64,000 nucleotides of DNA from Sphingobacterium hotanense (GTDB lineage: Bacteria; Bacteroidota; Bacteroidia; Sphingobacteriales; Sphingobacteriaceae). The notes beneath the pieces are model-generated. The model was not told the DNA's origin and made no database searches. It saw nothing but the letters and a program-made list of their open reading frames with translations. Positions 53,757 to 63,539 of this stretch are shown in pieces. A program made the position numbers and the translations under genes. Location: assembly GCF_008274825.1 (NCBI RefSeq), contig NZ_CP030848.1, positions 1,550,001 to 1,614,000 of the forward strand. The letters run 5' to 3'. Positions within the stretch are counted from its first letter, which is position 1. Each line of letters starts with the position of its first letter.

Positions 53757-54986
53757 TTACTCTGTTATTTCCAGCAATCTGTCGCGTAATAATAAGCAGG
53801 CTCCGTAGGCCGCTAATTTCTCACCGTTGGAAGACAGGGTAATTTTGGTGTCTCTGTTTACAATGGAAAGTGAATATTTGTTGATGGCATTTTTCACCGG
53901 TAAGCTTAAATATTCCCCCGACTTAGCGAGTGAGCCGCCAATGATAATCAATTCCGGATTGAATATATTGATTAGCGACGCGATTCCACGACCTAATTTA
54001 TCGCCTATATGATTTATGGATTCGATTGCGAGGTTATCATCTTTTTTCGCTGCCAGGATAATGTCGTTCAATCGGATATCTTCAATGTTGCTAAATTTCT
54101 TCGTTAGCGTGCTTGTCGCTCCTGCATTGATTTCTTCTATGATTTTCATACGTAGCGCACGGCCTGAAGCTTCAGTTTCTAAACAGCCTTTCTTTCCGCA
54201 CTTACAGATGATCTCGTTGTCAAAGATCGGGATGTGACCAAACTCGCCGGAGAATCCGGATTTACCGTAATACAGTTGCCCGTTGATCATAATACCTAGA
54301 CCAATCCCGTTGTCTATATTGATATATAGCGCATCTTTTTCGGTACCCAAGATTCCGCTAGAGAACTCAGCATAGGAGAGCGCTTTTGTATCATTTTCAA
54401 GGTATGAAGGGATGCCCAATGCTTTTTCGAAATAGGTCGAGAGCGGATCTTCATAGAAGTTGAAATAACTATAGGAATAGCCTGTACGATAATTGATTCG
54501 ACCGGAAAGGTTGATACCTATACCCAAAATATGCTCCTTGTTGACGGGTTGCTTATCGATAAACTCCGTTATGTTGTCACAGATAACCTGCAAGGATTCC
54601 TCGTTGTTTTCTAATTGAAAGGGGATATCCTCTTTTTTAGCGACCAAATCTTTCTTCAAGTTGATCATGGCGATACTGAGGTTTTCCGTTCCTACCTGCA
54701 CACCGATGAAGTAAGCAGCATTAGCAACCAATCCATAGGAGTTCGGTTTTCTACCTACGCTTGCTGATGTCTTGCCGTAGTCTTTGACTAACTGATCGTT
54801 TATGAGTTCCGTGACGCACTCGTTTATTTTTGGAATACTTACATTGAACTCTTTGCTCAATTCAGCAATGGTGGCCGTTTCATTCTGGGCGAAATAAGAC
54901 AAGATCTGCTTTTTTAGCCTAATGTTTTTATATGCTACACCAGTATTGGCGCCGAGTTGTCTTTCGTTTAGAAAATTTAAGGTCAT
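53757..54986 (-). CDS. ROK-family transcriptional regulator/sugar kinase-like protein
   Basis: NagC/XylR-type protein of 409 residues: N-terminal winged helix-turn-helix (about 24-75, TIAELSKEFNVSIPKINECV) then a ROK kinase fold. The zinc motif is CKCGKKGCLETEASG, the catalytic-region signature is SGFSGEFGHIPIF, and the nucleotide-side loop NIDNGIGLGIMING is intact. The fused DNA-binding domain makes it a regulator responding to a sugar such as sialic acid, ManNAc or GlcNAc derivative rather than just a kinase. It is immediately upstream of the sialidase and divergent from the MFS gene, so it likely represses both directions. Confidence 0.93.
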   Translation of the reverse strand: MTLNFLNERQLGANTGVAYKNIRLKKQILSYFAQNETATIAELSKEFNVSIPKINECVTELINDQLVKDYGKTSASVGRKPNSYGLVANAAYFIGVQVGTENLSIAMINLKKDLVAKKEDIPFQLENNEESLQVICDNITEFIDKQPVNKEHILGIGINLSGRINYRTGYSYSYFNFYEDPLSTYFEKALGIPSYLENDTKALSYAEFSSGILGTEKDALYINIDNGIGLGIMINGQLYYGKSGFSGEFGHIPIFDNEIICKCGKKGCLETEASGRALRMKIIEEINAGATSTLTKKFSNIEDIRLNDIILAAKKDDNLAIESINHIGDKLGRGIASLINIFNPELIIIGGSLAKSGEYLSLPVKNAINKYSLSIVNRDTKITLSSNGEKLAAYGACLLLRDRLLEITE

Positions 54987-55056
54987 GTTTATTTACCTAG
55001 CTGTTATTATAGGGTGCTTGTAATACACTGCGATATTAGTAAAAATATTGATATTA

Positions 55057-55074
55057 TTAAATAATTTTAAAAAC
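55057..55074. promoter_or_regulatory. AT-rich shared motif in ROK/MFS divergent region
   Basis: TTAAATAATTTTAAAAAC here and TTAAATTATTTTAAAAAT at 56588-56605 match at 16 of 18 bases. Both lie in promoter regions of the sialidase locus and may be ROK-repressor sites. Low sequence complexity weakens the case. The 257-base gap also has TATTTTTG (minus strand, 55213-55220), a -7-like box. Confidence 0.3.
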
Positions 55075-55243
55075 AAGTTTTAGGTTTTAATATTTTTTTA
55101 ATATAATTGGATGATTTTATGAACTACGGGCATAAAACATCTACCCATGAAAATCATTTAATAAATATAGCTTAAAATAAGCTCTACGTAATTAAATGAT
55201 TGCATAATATACCAAAAATATCGAAAACCTTAATTATACTAAC

Positions 55244-56539
55244 GTGAAAGAACAACTCAACAACAAAGAAGCGCATCCATTGATTTGGATTCCATCCACC
55301 TGGTTCGCTATGGGATTGCCATTTGTTGCCTTATCGACAGCCGCTACCTTAATGTATAAAAACCTAGGGGTTTCCGATAGTAAAATCGCTTTTTGGACAT
55401 CCTTAATTATGATGCCTTGGACATTAAAACCGCTTTGGGGTCCTTTCTTAGAGTTGTATAAGACCAAGAGGTTTTTTGTTTTTGTGACACAGATTTTAAC
55501 CGGTTTGTTGTTTGGATTGGTTGGGATCTCCTTACAGTTAGATGCCTTTTTCAGTATTTCGATCGGAATTTTAGCCATCATCGCTATTAGTGGGGCAACC
55601 CACGATACGGCGGCCGACGGTGTGTACCTGAATGAGTTGAGTGCGACGTTACAAGCTAAATACGTAGGCTGGCAAGGAGCTTTTTATAATATTGCGAAAG
55701 TATTTTCCGGAGGAGCACTAGTATATATTGCCGGGCAATTGGAAAAGAATATAGGCGTTGTTAATGCCTGGATGATCGTGATGTTCGCTTATGGTTTGAT
55801 CATGATACTTTTGGGAATTTATAATATGCGTGCTATTCCATCGGGACAGCCGGCAGCGGAAACGAGCTCGCTAAAGGAGGGGTTTTCTACTTTAAAAGAT
55901 GTAATTATTTCTTTCTTTCAGAAAAAATATATCTGGTTTAGTTTAGCATTCATCGTTTTTTATCGTTTTGCTGAAGGCCAGGCGATTAAGATTATCCCGC
56001 TGTTTTTTAAGGCCACGCGCGAGGAAGGGGGATTGGGCCTAAGTACTTCAGAAATTGGATTGTTGTACGGTGTTTTCGGTGCGATTGCTTTCGTCTTAGG
56101 ATCCATTCTAGCTGGTAATTATGTTGCAAAATATGGATTAAATCGAAAAACGTTATTGGTACTTTGCGCATTTTTCAATATACCTTTTGGAGCCTACGCT
56201 TTTCTGGCCATTGCAATGCCGACTGACCTTTATCTAATCGCGGGAGCAGTCATTGTGGAATACTTTGGATATGGATTTGGATTTGTAGGCTTGATTTTAT
56301 TTATGATGCAGAATATTGCTCCCGGTAAATATAAGATGGCGCATTATGCATTTGGAAGTGGTTTAATGAACTTAGGCTTTATGATTCCATCGATGATCAG
56401 TGGTTATTTGAGCGATCATCTCGGATATAAAGAGTTTTTTATTTGGGTTTTAATCGCGACGATTCCTGCATTTATCGTCAGTTGGTTAGTACCACTACGC
56501 AAGCCGGATGAAAACGAAGAGATGGAACCACGTAAATAG
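55244..56539 (+). CDS. MFS permease (AmpG-like)
   Basis: Inner-membrane transporter of 431 residues with about 12 helices and a GTG start at 55244 (no ATG is better placed). Features: N-terminal NNKEAHPLIWIPSTWFAMG, helix-2 loop LIMMPWTLKPLWGPFLE, and HDTAADGVYLNELSATLQAK, a pattern of the AmpG/PAT branch of MFS used for amino-sugar compounds. In the sialidase locus it is the best candidate to move sialic acid or a released amino sugar into the cytoplasm, standing in for NanT. Substrate is inferred from context. Confidence 0.88.
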   Translation: MKEQLNNKEAHPLIWIPSTWFAMGLPFVALSTAATLMYKNLGVSDSKIAFWTSLIMMPWTLKPLWGPFLELYKTKRFFVFVTQILTGLLFGLVGISLQLDAFFSISIGILAIIAISGATHDTAADGVYLNELSATLQAKYVGWQGAFYNIAKVFSGGALVYIAGQLEKNIGVVNAWMIVMFAYGLIMILLGIYNMRAIPSGQPAAETSSLKEGFSTLKDVIISFFQKKYIWFSLAFIVFYRFAEGQAIKIIPLFFKATREEGGLGLSTSEIGLLYGVFGAIAFVLGSILAGNYVAKYGLNRKTLLVLCAFFNIPFGAYAFLAIAMPTDLYLIAGAVIVEYFGYGFGFVGLILFMMQNIAPGKYKMAHYAFGSGLMNLGFMIPSMISGYLSDHLGYKEFFIWVLIATIPAFIVSWLVPLRKPDENEEMEPRK

Positions 56540-56587
56540 TTGCTGCGCTACCTATTTGTATAAAATATAATAATGACCGATGTGTTT

Positions 56588-56605
56588 TTAAATTATTTTA
56601 AAAAT
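56588..56605. promoter_or_regulatory. second copy of the AT-rich shared motif
   Basis: TTAAATTATTTTAAAAAT upstream of the FAD-oxidoreductase/SusCD run, matching 55057-55074. The 185-base gap after the MFS gene otherwise holds no gene and no strong terminator. Confidence 0.3.
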
Positions 56606-56724
56606 ATATTGGTCATTGTTGTTTTTATTTATAATTTAGTTCCCGTAATGTAACCTAGTATATGATCTACCTAATTATGAGGGGGCACCATTTGATCTCG
56701 CATAGTTAAGACAACAAACCCAAT

Positions 56725-58587
56725 ATGAAGAAGATTTACTTATTGTGCTTAATTCTTTTCTTGTCCAATTCGCAACTTATTTCACAGATAAAGACAGATG
56801 TTTTAATTATCGGGGGTGGTGCCAGTGGTACTATGGCCGCGATTCAAGCATCGCGTCTGGGCGTGAAGGCTGTTGTTGTAGAGGAAACCGTTTGGTTGGG
56901 CGGTATGTTGACATCGGCGGGCGTGTCTGCGATCGATGGTAATCACAAAATGCCTTCCGGCTTATGGGGAGAATTTAGAGAGAAGTTATATCAGCATTAC
57001 GGTGGGGCAGAAGCTGTAGAAACTGGATGGGTTAGTAATACCCTTTTCGAACCATCAATCGGAAACAAGATTCTTCAAGAAATGGTAGCGAAAGAGCCTA
57101 ACATTAAAGTGCTATTTGAAACACATTGGGCCAACCCTAGCAAAACCGCGAATGGATGGGTCATGGATGTTAAAGCAATCAATGGTAAGTCGACCAAAGT
57201 GGAAGCAAAAGTATTAATTGATGCGACAGAGTTGGGGGATGTAATGGCGGCTTTGAAGGTTCCCTATTACTTGGGTATGGATAGCCAAACCTTAACAAAA
57301 GAAAGCTTTGCATTGTCTGAAGGCAATGATATCGTTCAGGATTTGACATATGTAATTACGTTGAAGGATTTTGGAAAAGGAGCTAACAAAACCATCAAGA
57401 AGCCTAAAAACTACGATCCATCAGAATTTGCAGGATGTTGTGATGTGTCTGATCCCGCAACGCACTTAAAAGATAATAACGATTGCTATAAAATGCTTAC
57501 TTACGGCGCCTTGCCGAATAATAAGTTCATGATTAATTGGCCGAAAAAAGGTAATGATATTTACCTTAATATAATCGAAAAAAGTCCAGTAGAACGTGCT
57601 AAAATGTTGGAAGAAGCAAAGCAAATGACATTGCGCTTTGTCTATTATATTCAGAACGAGCTTGGCTTTAAACACCTAGGCATCGCGTATGATGAGTATC
57701 CAACGAAAGACGGCTTTCCAATGATTCCCTATCATCGCGAATCTAGAAGATTGAAAGCGAAATCCCTCTTTGCACTTCAGCATATCATGTCGCCATTTGA
57801 AACAGAAGAAGCCTATTATAAGACCGGTATTGCTGTGGGTGATTACACGATCGACCATCATCATTATAAATATGGAAATGCTCCGGAGATAGATTTCGTT
57901 AAGATCCGCGTCCCGTCCTATAATGTTCCTATGGGCTCCTTAGTCCCAGCTGATTACGATGGCTTGATTGTTTCGGAGAAAAGCATTGGTGTCAGTAATA
58001 TCGTGAATGGTGCGACGCGTTTGCAACCTGTAGTGTTGGGAATCGGTCAGGCTTCGGGAGCTTTAGCAGCCGTGTCCGTTAAACAGGGAAAACAGCCTTC
58101 GGAGGTTTCTATTAGAGATGTACAAGCTGCATTATTAGATCATAAAGCTTATATCATGCCTTACATCGATGTGTCATCTACGGATCCTCAATTTAAGATT
58201 CTACAAAAAATTGGAGCAACGGGACTTCTAAAAGGTACGGGCGTGCCATACAAATGGGCTAACCAAACCTGGTTTTATCCTGAACGCGAGGTGAGTCAGT
58301 ATGAATTGATGCAGGGCCTTCGCAGCTATTTTCCAGCATTGAACAATAACTGGGATGCGTCAGGAGAAAGTCTTGATCTTACAGGATTGCGTACGATGTT
58401 GAATTATGTGAAAAAGGATGTTTCGGAGGAATCACTTCGAAGTATGCTAAAAGAAGAGGGTATCGACGTCATCGACAATGCTAGCAAGCTGAATAGAAGA
58501 TCTGTAGCGGTTCTTTTAGATAAGGTCTTGAACTTGTTCGATCAAGAGATTGACTATGCAGGAAATTTGAAAAACAAACAATTTTAA
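56725..58587 (+). CDS. exported FAD-dependent oxidoreductase
   Basis: Flavoprotein of 620 residues with signal peptide (MKKIYLLCLILFLSNSQLIS) and FAD motif VLIIGGGASGTMAAIQASR about residue 27-45, followed by LGGMLTSAGVSAIDGNH. It matches the FAD_oxidored family (PF12831-like), whose members in Bacteroidota glycan loci are often mislabelled xanthan lyase. A C-terminal part of about 150 residues, from TDPQFKILQKIGATG, looks like a separate S-layer-like or helical domain. Encoded 19 bases before SusC, it probably oxidises a sugar or lactone in the periplasm. Role in sialoglycan use is unknown. Confidence 0.87.
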   Translation: MKKIYLLCLILFLSNSQLISQIKTDVLIIGGGASGTMAAIQASRLGVKAVVVEETVWLGGMLTSAGVSAIDGNHKMPSGLWGEFREKLYQHYGGAEAVETGWVSNTLFEPSIGNKILQEMVAKEPNIKVLFETHWANPSKTANGWVMDVKAINGKSTKVEAKVLIDATELGDVMAALKVPYYLGMDSQTLTKESFALSEGNDIVQDLTYVITLKDFGKGANKTIKKPKNYDPSEFAGCCDVSDPATHLKDNNDCYKMLTYGALPNNKFMINWPKKGNDIYLNIIEKSPVERAKMLEEAKQMTLRFVYYIQNELGFKHLGIAYDEYPTKDGFPMIPYHRESRRLKAKSLFALQHIMSPFETEEAYYKTGIAVGDYTIDHHHYKYGNAPEIDFVKIRVPSYNVPMGSLVPADYDGLIVSEKSIGVSNIVNGATRLQPVVLGIGQASGALAAVSVKQGKQPSEVSIRDVQAALLDHKAYIMPYIDVSSTDPQFKILQKIGATGLLKGTGVPYKWANQTWFYPEREVSQYELMQGLRSYFPALNNNWDASGESLDLTGLRTMLNYVKKDVSEESLRSMLKEEGIDVIDNASKLNRRSVAVLLDKVLNLFDQEIDYAGNLKNKQF

Positions 58588-58606
58588 TAAACTAGTTAAT
58601 TAAATT

Positions 58607-61600
58607 ATGAATCATCTAAAAAAGAGTAAATCTTTGATTTTTAAGATGTTCTGTTTTATGTTCTTACTGATGCAAACGGCTGCTTCCTATGCGCAGTCTA
58701 TCGTTCGCGGTTTGATCAAAGATGAACAGAACGCTCCGATTGCCGGAGCTACTGTGAAAGTAAAAGGTAAGAGTCAAACAGTGATGTCTGACGAACGGGG
58801 ATCTTTTGAGGTTCAAGTTGATGCTTTACCAGTTACCCTTCAAGTTCAGTTTCTTGGCTATCAGTCGAGAGAGGTGTTAGTCAATAGCGCGACGAACAAC
58901 AACATTACCTTGTCTTCAGAGGATAATGCATTAGAAGAGGTGATGGTTGTTGCTTACGGAACGCAAAAGAAAGGTACGATGGTAGGGTCAGTTGCTCAAA
59001 TTAAAGGAGACGAACTGAAGCGTACTCCAGCGCAAAATATTACCAACACTTTGGCGGGACGTTTGCCAGGATTAACGGCTGTACAGCAGTCGGGTCGTCC
59101 GGGAGCTGATGGCTCGTCACTTTATGTTCGAGGTATAGGAACCTATGGTTCTAATAGAAGTCCATTAGTTATCATTGATGATGTGGAAAGACCTTCTTCG
59201 ACCTTAGCTTATTTAGATCCTAATGAAATCGAATCCATTTCGGTATTAAAAGATGCGGTTGCTACTGCGGCATACGGTGTGCAGGCAGCGAACGGTATCA
59301 TCATCGTAAAGACTAAATCTGGTAAAGAGTCACCTTCTAAAGTATCGTATGATTTTTCTTACAGTATCGGGCAAAATACACGTTTTCCTGAATTCCTGGA
59401 TGGACCAGATTATATGACATGGTATAATAAGGGGATTGAAGTAGATAATGATTTCTTAATTAATACAGGGCAAGCTCCAGCGGCACTTGTTTACTCGCAG
59501 GATTTAATTGATGCCGTTCGTAACGGTACGAATACTAATCCTTTATTTGGAAATACAGATTGGATCGGCATGTTGGTAGACAACAATTCACAATCGCAGC
59601 ATCATTCTGCGACTATTACCGGCGGAAATTCGAATACACAATACTTCGCGGCAATTAACCATATGGATCAAGATGGTGTTGTCGCTAATACGAACTTTAA
59701 ACGTTACAACGTACGTACGAACTTAAACAGTCGCTTAACAGACTATTTATCTGTTGGATTGAATGTTGGCTTGCGTAATCAAATTACCAATACGCCAGGT
59801 ATTTCTCCTGATAATACAGCATATATGAACCCATTCTATCAAGCGGTTCGTACTTTACCAAACATGCCAATGTTTGCGCCGAATGGTTTGCCGACTTCGT
59901 ACAATTCCAATGCTGGTTATGTGAATCCATTAGCAGCGGTAGAACGTTCAGGTTATCAGAAATACAATGGGAATGTATTCCAAGGGCAAGCAAATGTTAC
60001 CCTACGCGTTCCTCGTGTGGAAGGCTTACAAGCGAAAGTGCAAGCAGCATATGATTATTCTAATCAGGAAAGCAAAACTTGGTTAACTCCATATGAAACA
60101 ATGGGACGTGGTCGGGATCAGGTTACTGGAGATTATGTAGCTCTTTCGACTTTACCAGGAATTACAAAAAGTACTTTGCGTCAGGGTTACTCTGCAAGCT
60201 ATAGAAAGACGCTTCAGGCGAGCATGAACTATGATAAAGTGATTGCTACGGATCATAACTTATCGGTTTTAGCGCTATATGAATTCTCTGGCCAAAAGGG
60301 GAACTTATTCTCCACAGGGGCTGCTAATTTCCCAATTGATATCATCCAAGAAATTAACTACGGGTCAAAAGATCCTTTAGATTATGTGATGCCTACTGGT
60401 TCTTCAGATGCGGAGCAAGCTCGCGCAGGTATGGTTGCACGTGTCAACTACTCTTATAAGAGCAAGTACCTGTTAGAAGCAGCAGCACGTTGGGATGCAT
60501 CGGCAAATTTTGCACCGGAGAATCGTTGGAAATCATTTCCAGGCGTAGGTTTAGGTTGGGTTGTTTCTAATGAGGACTTTTTTGCAGACTTTAAGGGTAT
60601 CAATTATTTGAAGTTGAAAACCTCTTATGGTAAATCCGGTAATGACCGTGCACAGGTAGGTACATTTCCTTATTTGGCCACATTCGTTCAAAATACGGCG
60701 CCTGTTGTCGTGATCGACGGTAAGCCGGTGACTGCTATTTACACATCGAATATTCCCAATCCATCGTTGAAATGGGAAGAGTCAACCATGTTTAACGTAG
60801 GCTTTGAATCCTTCTTCTTAGATAACAAGCTAGGCTTTGATTTCGAATGGTTCTACCGTCATACAACGGGAATCTTAGGAAGCGTTGGTAGTTTATATCC
60901 TGCTTCGATTGGCGGTTATTATCCAAGTTTGGCGAATATTGGTGAAATGGATAACCGCGGATTTGACGCACAGATTAAATATAATGATACTTACGGCGAC
61001 TTCCGTTTAGGGCTAACTGGTAATATTAACTGGTCGAAAAACAGATATCTGAAATATCAAGAACCAGATGGTACTCCTTCTTATTTAAGCGTCATTGGCC
61101 GTTCTGTTGGCGAAAAAACTGGTTTTGTTGTAGATGGAATGATTCAAACCTGGGAAGAAGCGAATAACGCGATGTCTCCAAGTTCAGGCATTATTGCTCC
61201 AGGTTCATTTAAGTTCAGAGACTTAAATGGGGATGGCCGTTTAACTCGTGCAGAGGATATGACTTTCATTGGTCGTTCGAATGTACCTGAATTAACCTTC
61301 GGATTGAACATTGATATGGCATATAAGGGTTTTGATTTTTCAGCTTTATTCCAAGGTGCGGCTTTGGCGGATGTGACCCTAGCGGGAACATATGAAGGTT
61401 CTTCCGGAACGACTGGCGTTGATGACAATACACCATTCACGAGGACGTTCTACGGTTTTGGTAACTCACCTTACTTCTTAGTTGAGAACTCTTGGACACC
61501 GGATAATCCAAATGCGGAATTTCCACGTTTAAGCTCCTACAAAGCAACAGGTATGTCAGCACATAATGCGAACAAGAACTCGGCATGGATTCGTAAAGGA

Positions 61601-61816
61601 GATTATTTACGCTTGAAGTCGGTGCAGTTAGGTTATACTTTGCCAAAGACATTAACTGAGAGAGCGAAGATCGAAAATGTTCGTTTGTTCGTAACAGGAT
61701 CCAATTTATTTACATGGGATTATTTGAAATATTTAGATCCAGAGATGCCAAATGTGAACAATGGTTTCTATCCACAACAACGGATTTATTCATTTGGTCT
61801 TAACGTCACTTTTTAA
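58607..61816 (+). CDS. SusC/RagA-family TonB-dependent receptor
   Basis: Outer-membrane transporter of 1069 residues. Signal peptide to about 30 (AASYAQ), carboxypeptidase-regulatory-like domain about 33-103, signature EEVMVVAYGTQ at 110-120 (a variant of DEVVVVGYGTQ), plug with LYVRGIGTYGSNRSPLVIID, barrel ending SFGLNVTF. No STN domain. The adjacent SusD starts nine bases after its stop. With the sialidase nearby, the ligand is probably a desialylated or sialylated oligosaccharide. Confidence 0.97.
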   Translation: MNHLKKSKSLIFKMFCFMFLLMQTAASYAQSIVRGLIKDEQNAPIAGATVKVKGKSQTVMSDERGSFEVQVDALPVTLQVQFLGYQSREVLVNSATNNNITLSSEDNALEEVMVVAYGTQKKGTMVGSVAQIKGDELKRTPAQNITNTLAGRLPGLTAVQQSGRPGADGSSLYVRGIGTYGSNRSPLVIIDDVERPSSTLAYLDPNEIESISVLKDAVATAAYGVQAANGIIIVKTKSGKESPSKVSYDFSYSIGQNTRFPEFLDGPDYMTWYNKGIEVDNDFLINTGQAPAALVYSQDLIDAVRNGTNTNPLFGNTDWIGMLVDNNSQSQHHSATITGGNSNTQYFAAINHMDQDGVVANTNFKRYNVRTNLNSRLTDYLSVGLNVGLRNQITNTPGISPDNTAYMNPFYQAVRTLPNMPMFAPNGLPTSYNSNAGYVNPLAAVERSGYQKYNGNVFQGQANVTLRVPRVEGLQAKVQAAYDYSNQESKTWLTPYETMGRGRDQVTGDYVALSTLPGITKSTLRQGYSASYRKTLQASMNYDKVIATDHNLSVLALYEFSGQKGNLFSTGAANFPIDIIQEINYGSKDPLDYVMPTGSSDAEQARAGMVARVNYSYKSKYLLEAAARWDASANFAPENRWKSFPGVGLGWVVSNEDFFADFKGINYLKLKTSYGKSGNDRAQVGTFPYLATFVQNTAPVVVIDGKPVTAIYTSNIPNPSLKWEESTMFNVGFESFFLDNKLGFDFEWFYRHTTGILGSVGSLYPASIGGYYPSLANIGEMDNRGFDAQIKYNDTYGDFRLGLTGNINWSKNRYLKYQEPDGTPSYLSVIGRSVGEKTGFVVDGMIQTWEEANNAMSPSSGIIAPGSFKFRDLNGDGRLTRAEDMTFIGRSNVPELTFGLNIDMAYKGFDFSALFQGAALADVTLAGTYEGSSGTTGVDDNTPFTRTFYGFGNSPYFLVENSWTPDNPNAEFPRLSSYKATGMSAHNANKNSAWIRKGDYLRLKSVQLGYTLPKTLTERAKIENVRLFVTGSNLFTWDYLKYLDPEMPNVNNGFYPQQRIYSFGLNVTF

Positions 61817-61825
61817 TCATTGATC

Positions 61826-63520
61826 ATGAGAAATTTAAAAGTATTAAAATATAGCGCGATGGCATTGTTTTCTTCGGCATTCATTAGTATGAATAGCTGT
61901 AGTATTGACGTCATCCCACAAGATAGATATGTTGAGGAAAATATTTGGGCTGATCCTTCGACCATTGAGTTATACATCAACGGAATGTATGCGGAAGTGA
62001 AAAAGTTCCAGTTCGGCTTGTTTCCCAATTTAGGTTATGATAATGCGATGGACGCGTTAGCCGATGGTATGAAGTTTACTTCCAATACTCCAGGTAATGG
62101 CACAGTCAATATCTTGATATCGAATGCAAATCAATTTTCCCCTGCGAGTGTAGGATTGAATTATTGGGGCTCGGGGTATGATAGAATTCGTCGTGTAAAC
62201 GAATTTATTGGCGGACTAAAGACGAAGTCGCAATCAAGCGATGAAGAGAAGGTTAAATATGAAGCAGAAGCACGTTTCATCAGAGCGTATGCTTATTTCT
62301 GGTTGGCGAAACTACACGGATCTGTCATCATTTTTAATGATATCGAACAATATGCTACGAAGGACAACCCGCGGTCTAGTGAAGAGGCGGTTTATGATTT
62401 CATAATTGAAGATTTGGATTTCGCTGCAGCAAATTTACCGAACAGCAACAAGAGCGGACGCGCCGGAAAAGGAGCAGCCTATGCTTTACAATCGCGTGCA
62501 GCACTATTTGCAGGTTCAATTGCAAAGAATGATAAGAAGCAATTTAATTCAGATCCTTTAACAGGGATAAATCAAGCGAAAGCAAATGCATATTTCACTA
62601 AAGCTGCACAAGCTGCGCAAGCGACTATTGATTTGGGATTGTACGAGCTTGATGCCAACTTCCAGTCTATTTTTACAAATAAAAACACAAAAGAAGCTAT
62701 TCTTCGTGTTGATTTCGTAGCTCCAACAGTTACGCATCAATATGATTTAGGATATGCTCCACCAAAAGACGCTTTAGGAAACACCTTGGTTTATGGCGTT
62801 CCGACTGCGGAATTAGTGGATGAATTTGAGATGAAAGACGGTAGTAAGTTTTCATGGGATAATCCTGCACATGCAGCAGCGCCTTATGAAAACCGTGAGC
62901 CGCGTTTCTATGCGAGTATTCTTTATAATGGTGCTACTTGGAAGGGGAGAACTATCAATACTAGCATCGCCGATGTGAATGAAGGTTTCATTCCATTTGG
63001 TCAACAAGGAGATCCGAAAAGGACGGTTACAGGTTATTATGCGAGAAAAATGTTGGATCCTAACAATACTACGTTTGTTGTTAACAAGAGTACGCAAAGT
63101 TGGATCGAGCTTCGTTTTGCTGAGGTATACTTAAACTTAGCGGAAGCGAAAGCACAATTGGGCGAATTCGCTGCTGCATCGACCGCTTTAACAGCCTTAC
63201 GTGAAAAGCGTGGCTTACCGGCAGCTTCGCTGCCAAATCTTGCTAAAGCAATGGAAGTGATAGAGCATGAGCGTACCGTAGAATTGGCGTTTGAAGGTCA
63301 CCGTTTTTGGGACTTACGCCGCTGGAGAAAGGCGCACATCGAACTTAATGGCAAGAAAATGACAGGGCATAAGCCTACACCAGATGGGGCGGGCTTTACT
63401 TACGAAGTTGTTCCAGCAGACGCTTCTGATCGTAGTTTCACGGGAAAATTATATTATTTACCAATTCCCGAGAGCGAAGTACAAGTTAATTTAGGTTTAA
63501 CACAAATTCAAGGTTGGTAA
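61826..63520 (+). CDS. SusD/RagB-family lipoprotein
   Basis: Surface-binding lipoprotein of 564 residues with lipobox MNSC (Cys25 from ATG 61826). The longer frame begins at a TTG, so the ATG two codons later is preferred. N-terminal TPR-like part with AEARFIRAYAYFWLAKLHGS. C-terminal SusD domain with EHERTVELAFEGHRFWDLRR and end LTQIQGW. Partner of the SusC at 58607. A further lipoprotein follows after 19 bases. Confidence 0.95.
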   Translation: MRNLKVLKYSAMALFSSAFISMNSCSIDVIPQDRYVEENIWADPSTIELYINGMYAEVKKFQFGLFPNLGYDNAMDALADGMKFTSNTPGNGTVNILISNANQFSPASVGLNYWGSGYDRIRRVNEFIGGLKTKSQSSDEEKVKYEAEARFIRAYAYFWLAKLHGSVIIFNDIEQYATKDNPRSSEEAVYDFIIEDLDFAAANLPNSNKSGRAGKGAAYALQSRAALFAGSIAKNDKKQFNSDPLTGINQAKANAYFTKAAQAAQATIDLGLYELDANFQSIFTNKNTKEAILRVDFVAPTVTHQYDLGYAPPKDALGNTLVYGVPTAELVDEFEMKDGSKFSWDNPAHAAAPYENREPRFYASILYNGATWKGRTINTSIADVNEGFIPFGQQGDPKRTVTGYYARKMLDPNNTTFVVNKSTQSWIELRFAEVYLNLAEAKAQLGEFAAASTALTALREKRGLPAASLPNLAKAMEVIEHERTVELAFEGHRFWDLRRWRKAHIELNGKKMTGHKPTPDGAGFTYEVVPADASDRSFTGKLYYLPIPESEVQVNLGLTQIQGW

Positions 63521-63539
63521 TCTTTAACCAGTAAAAATT

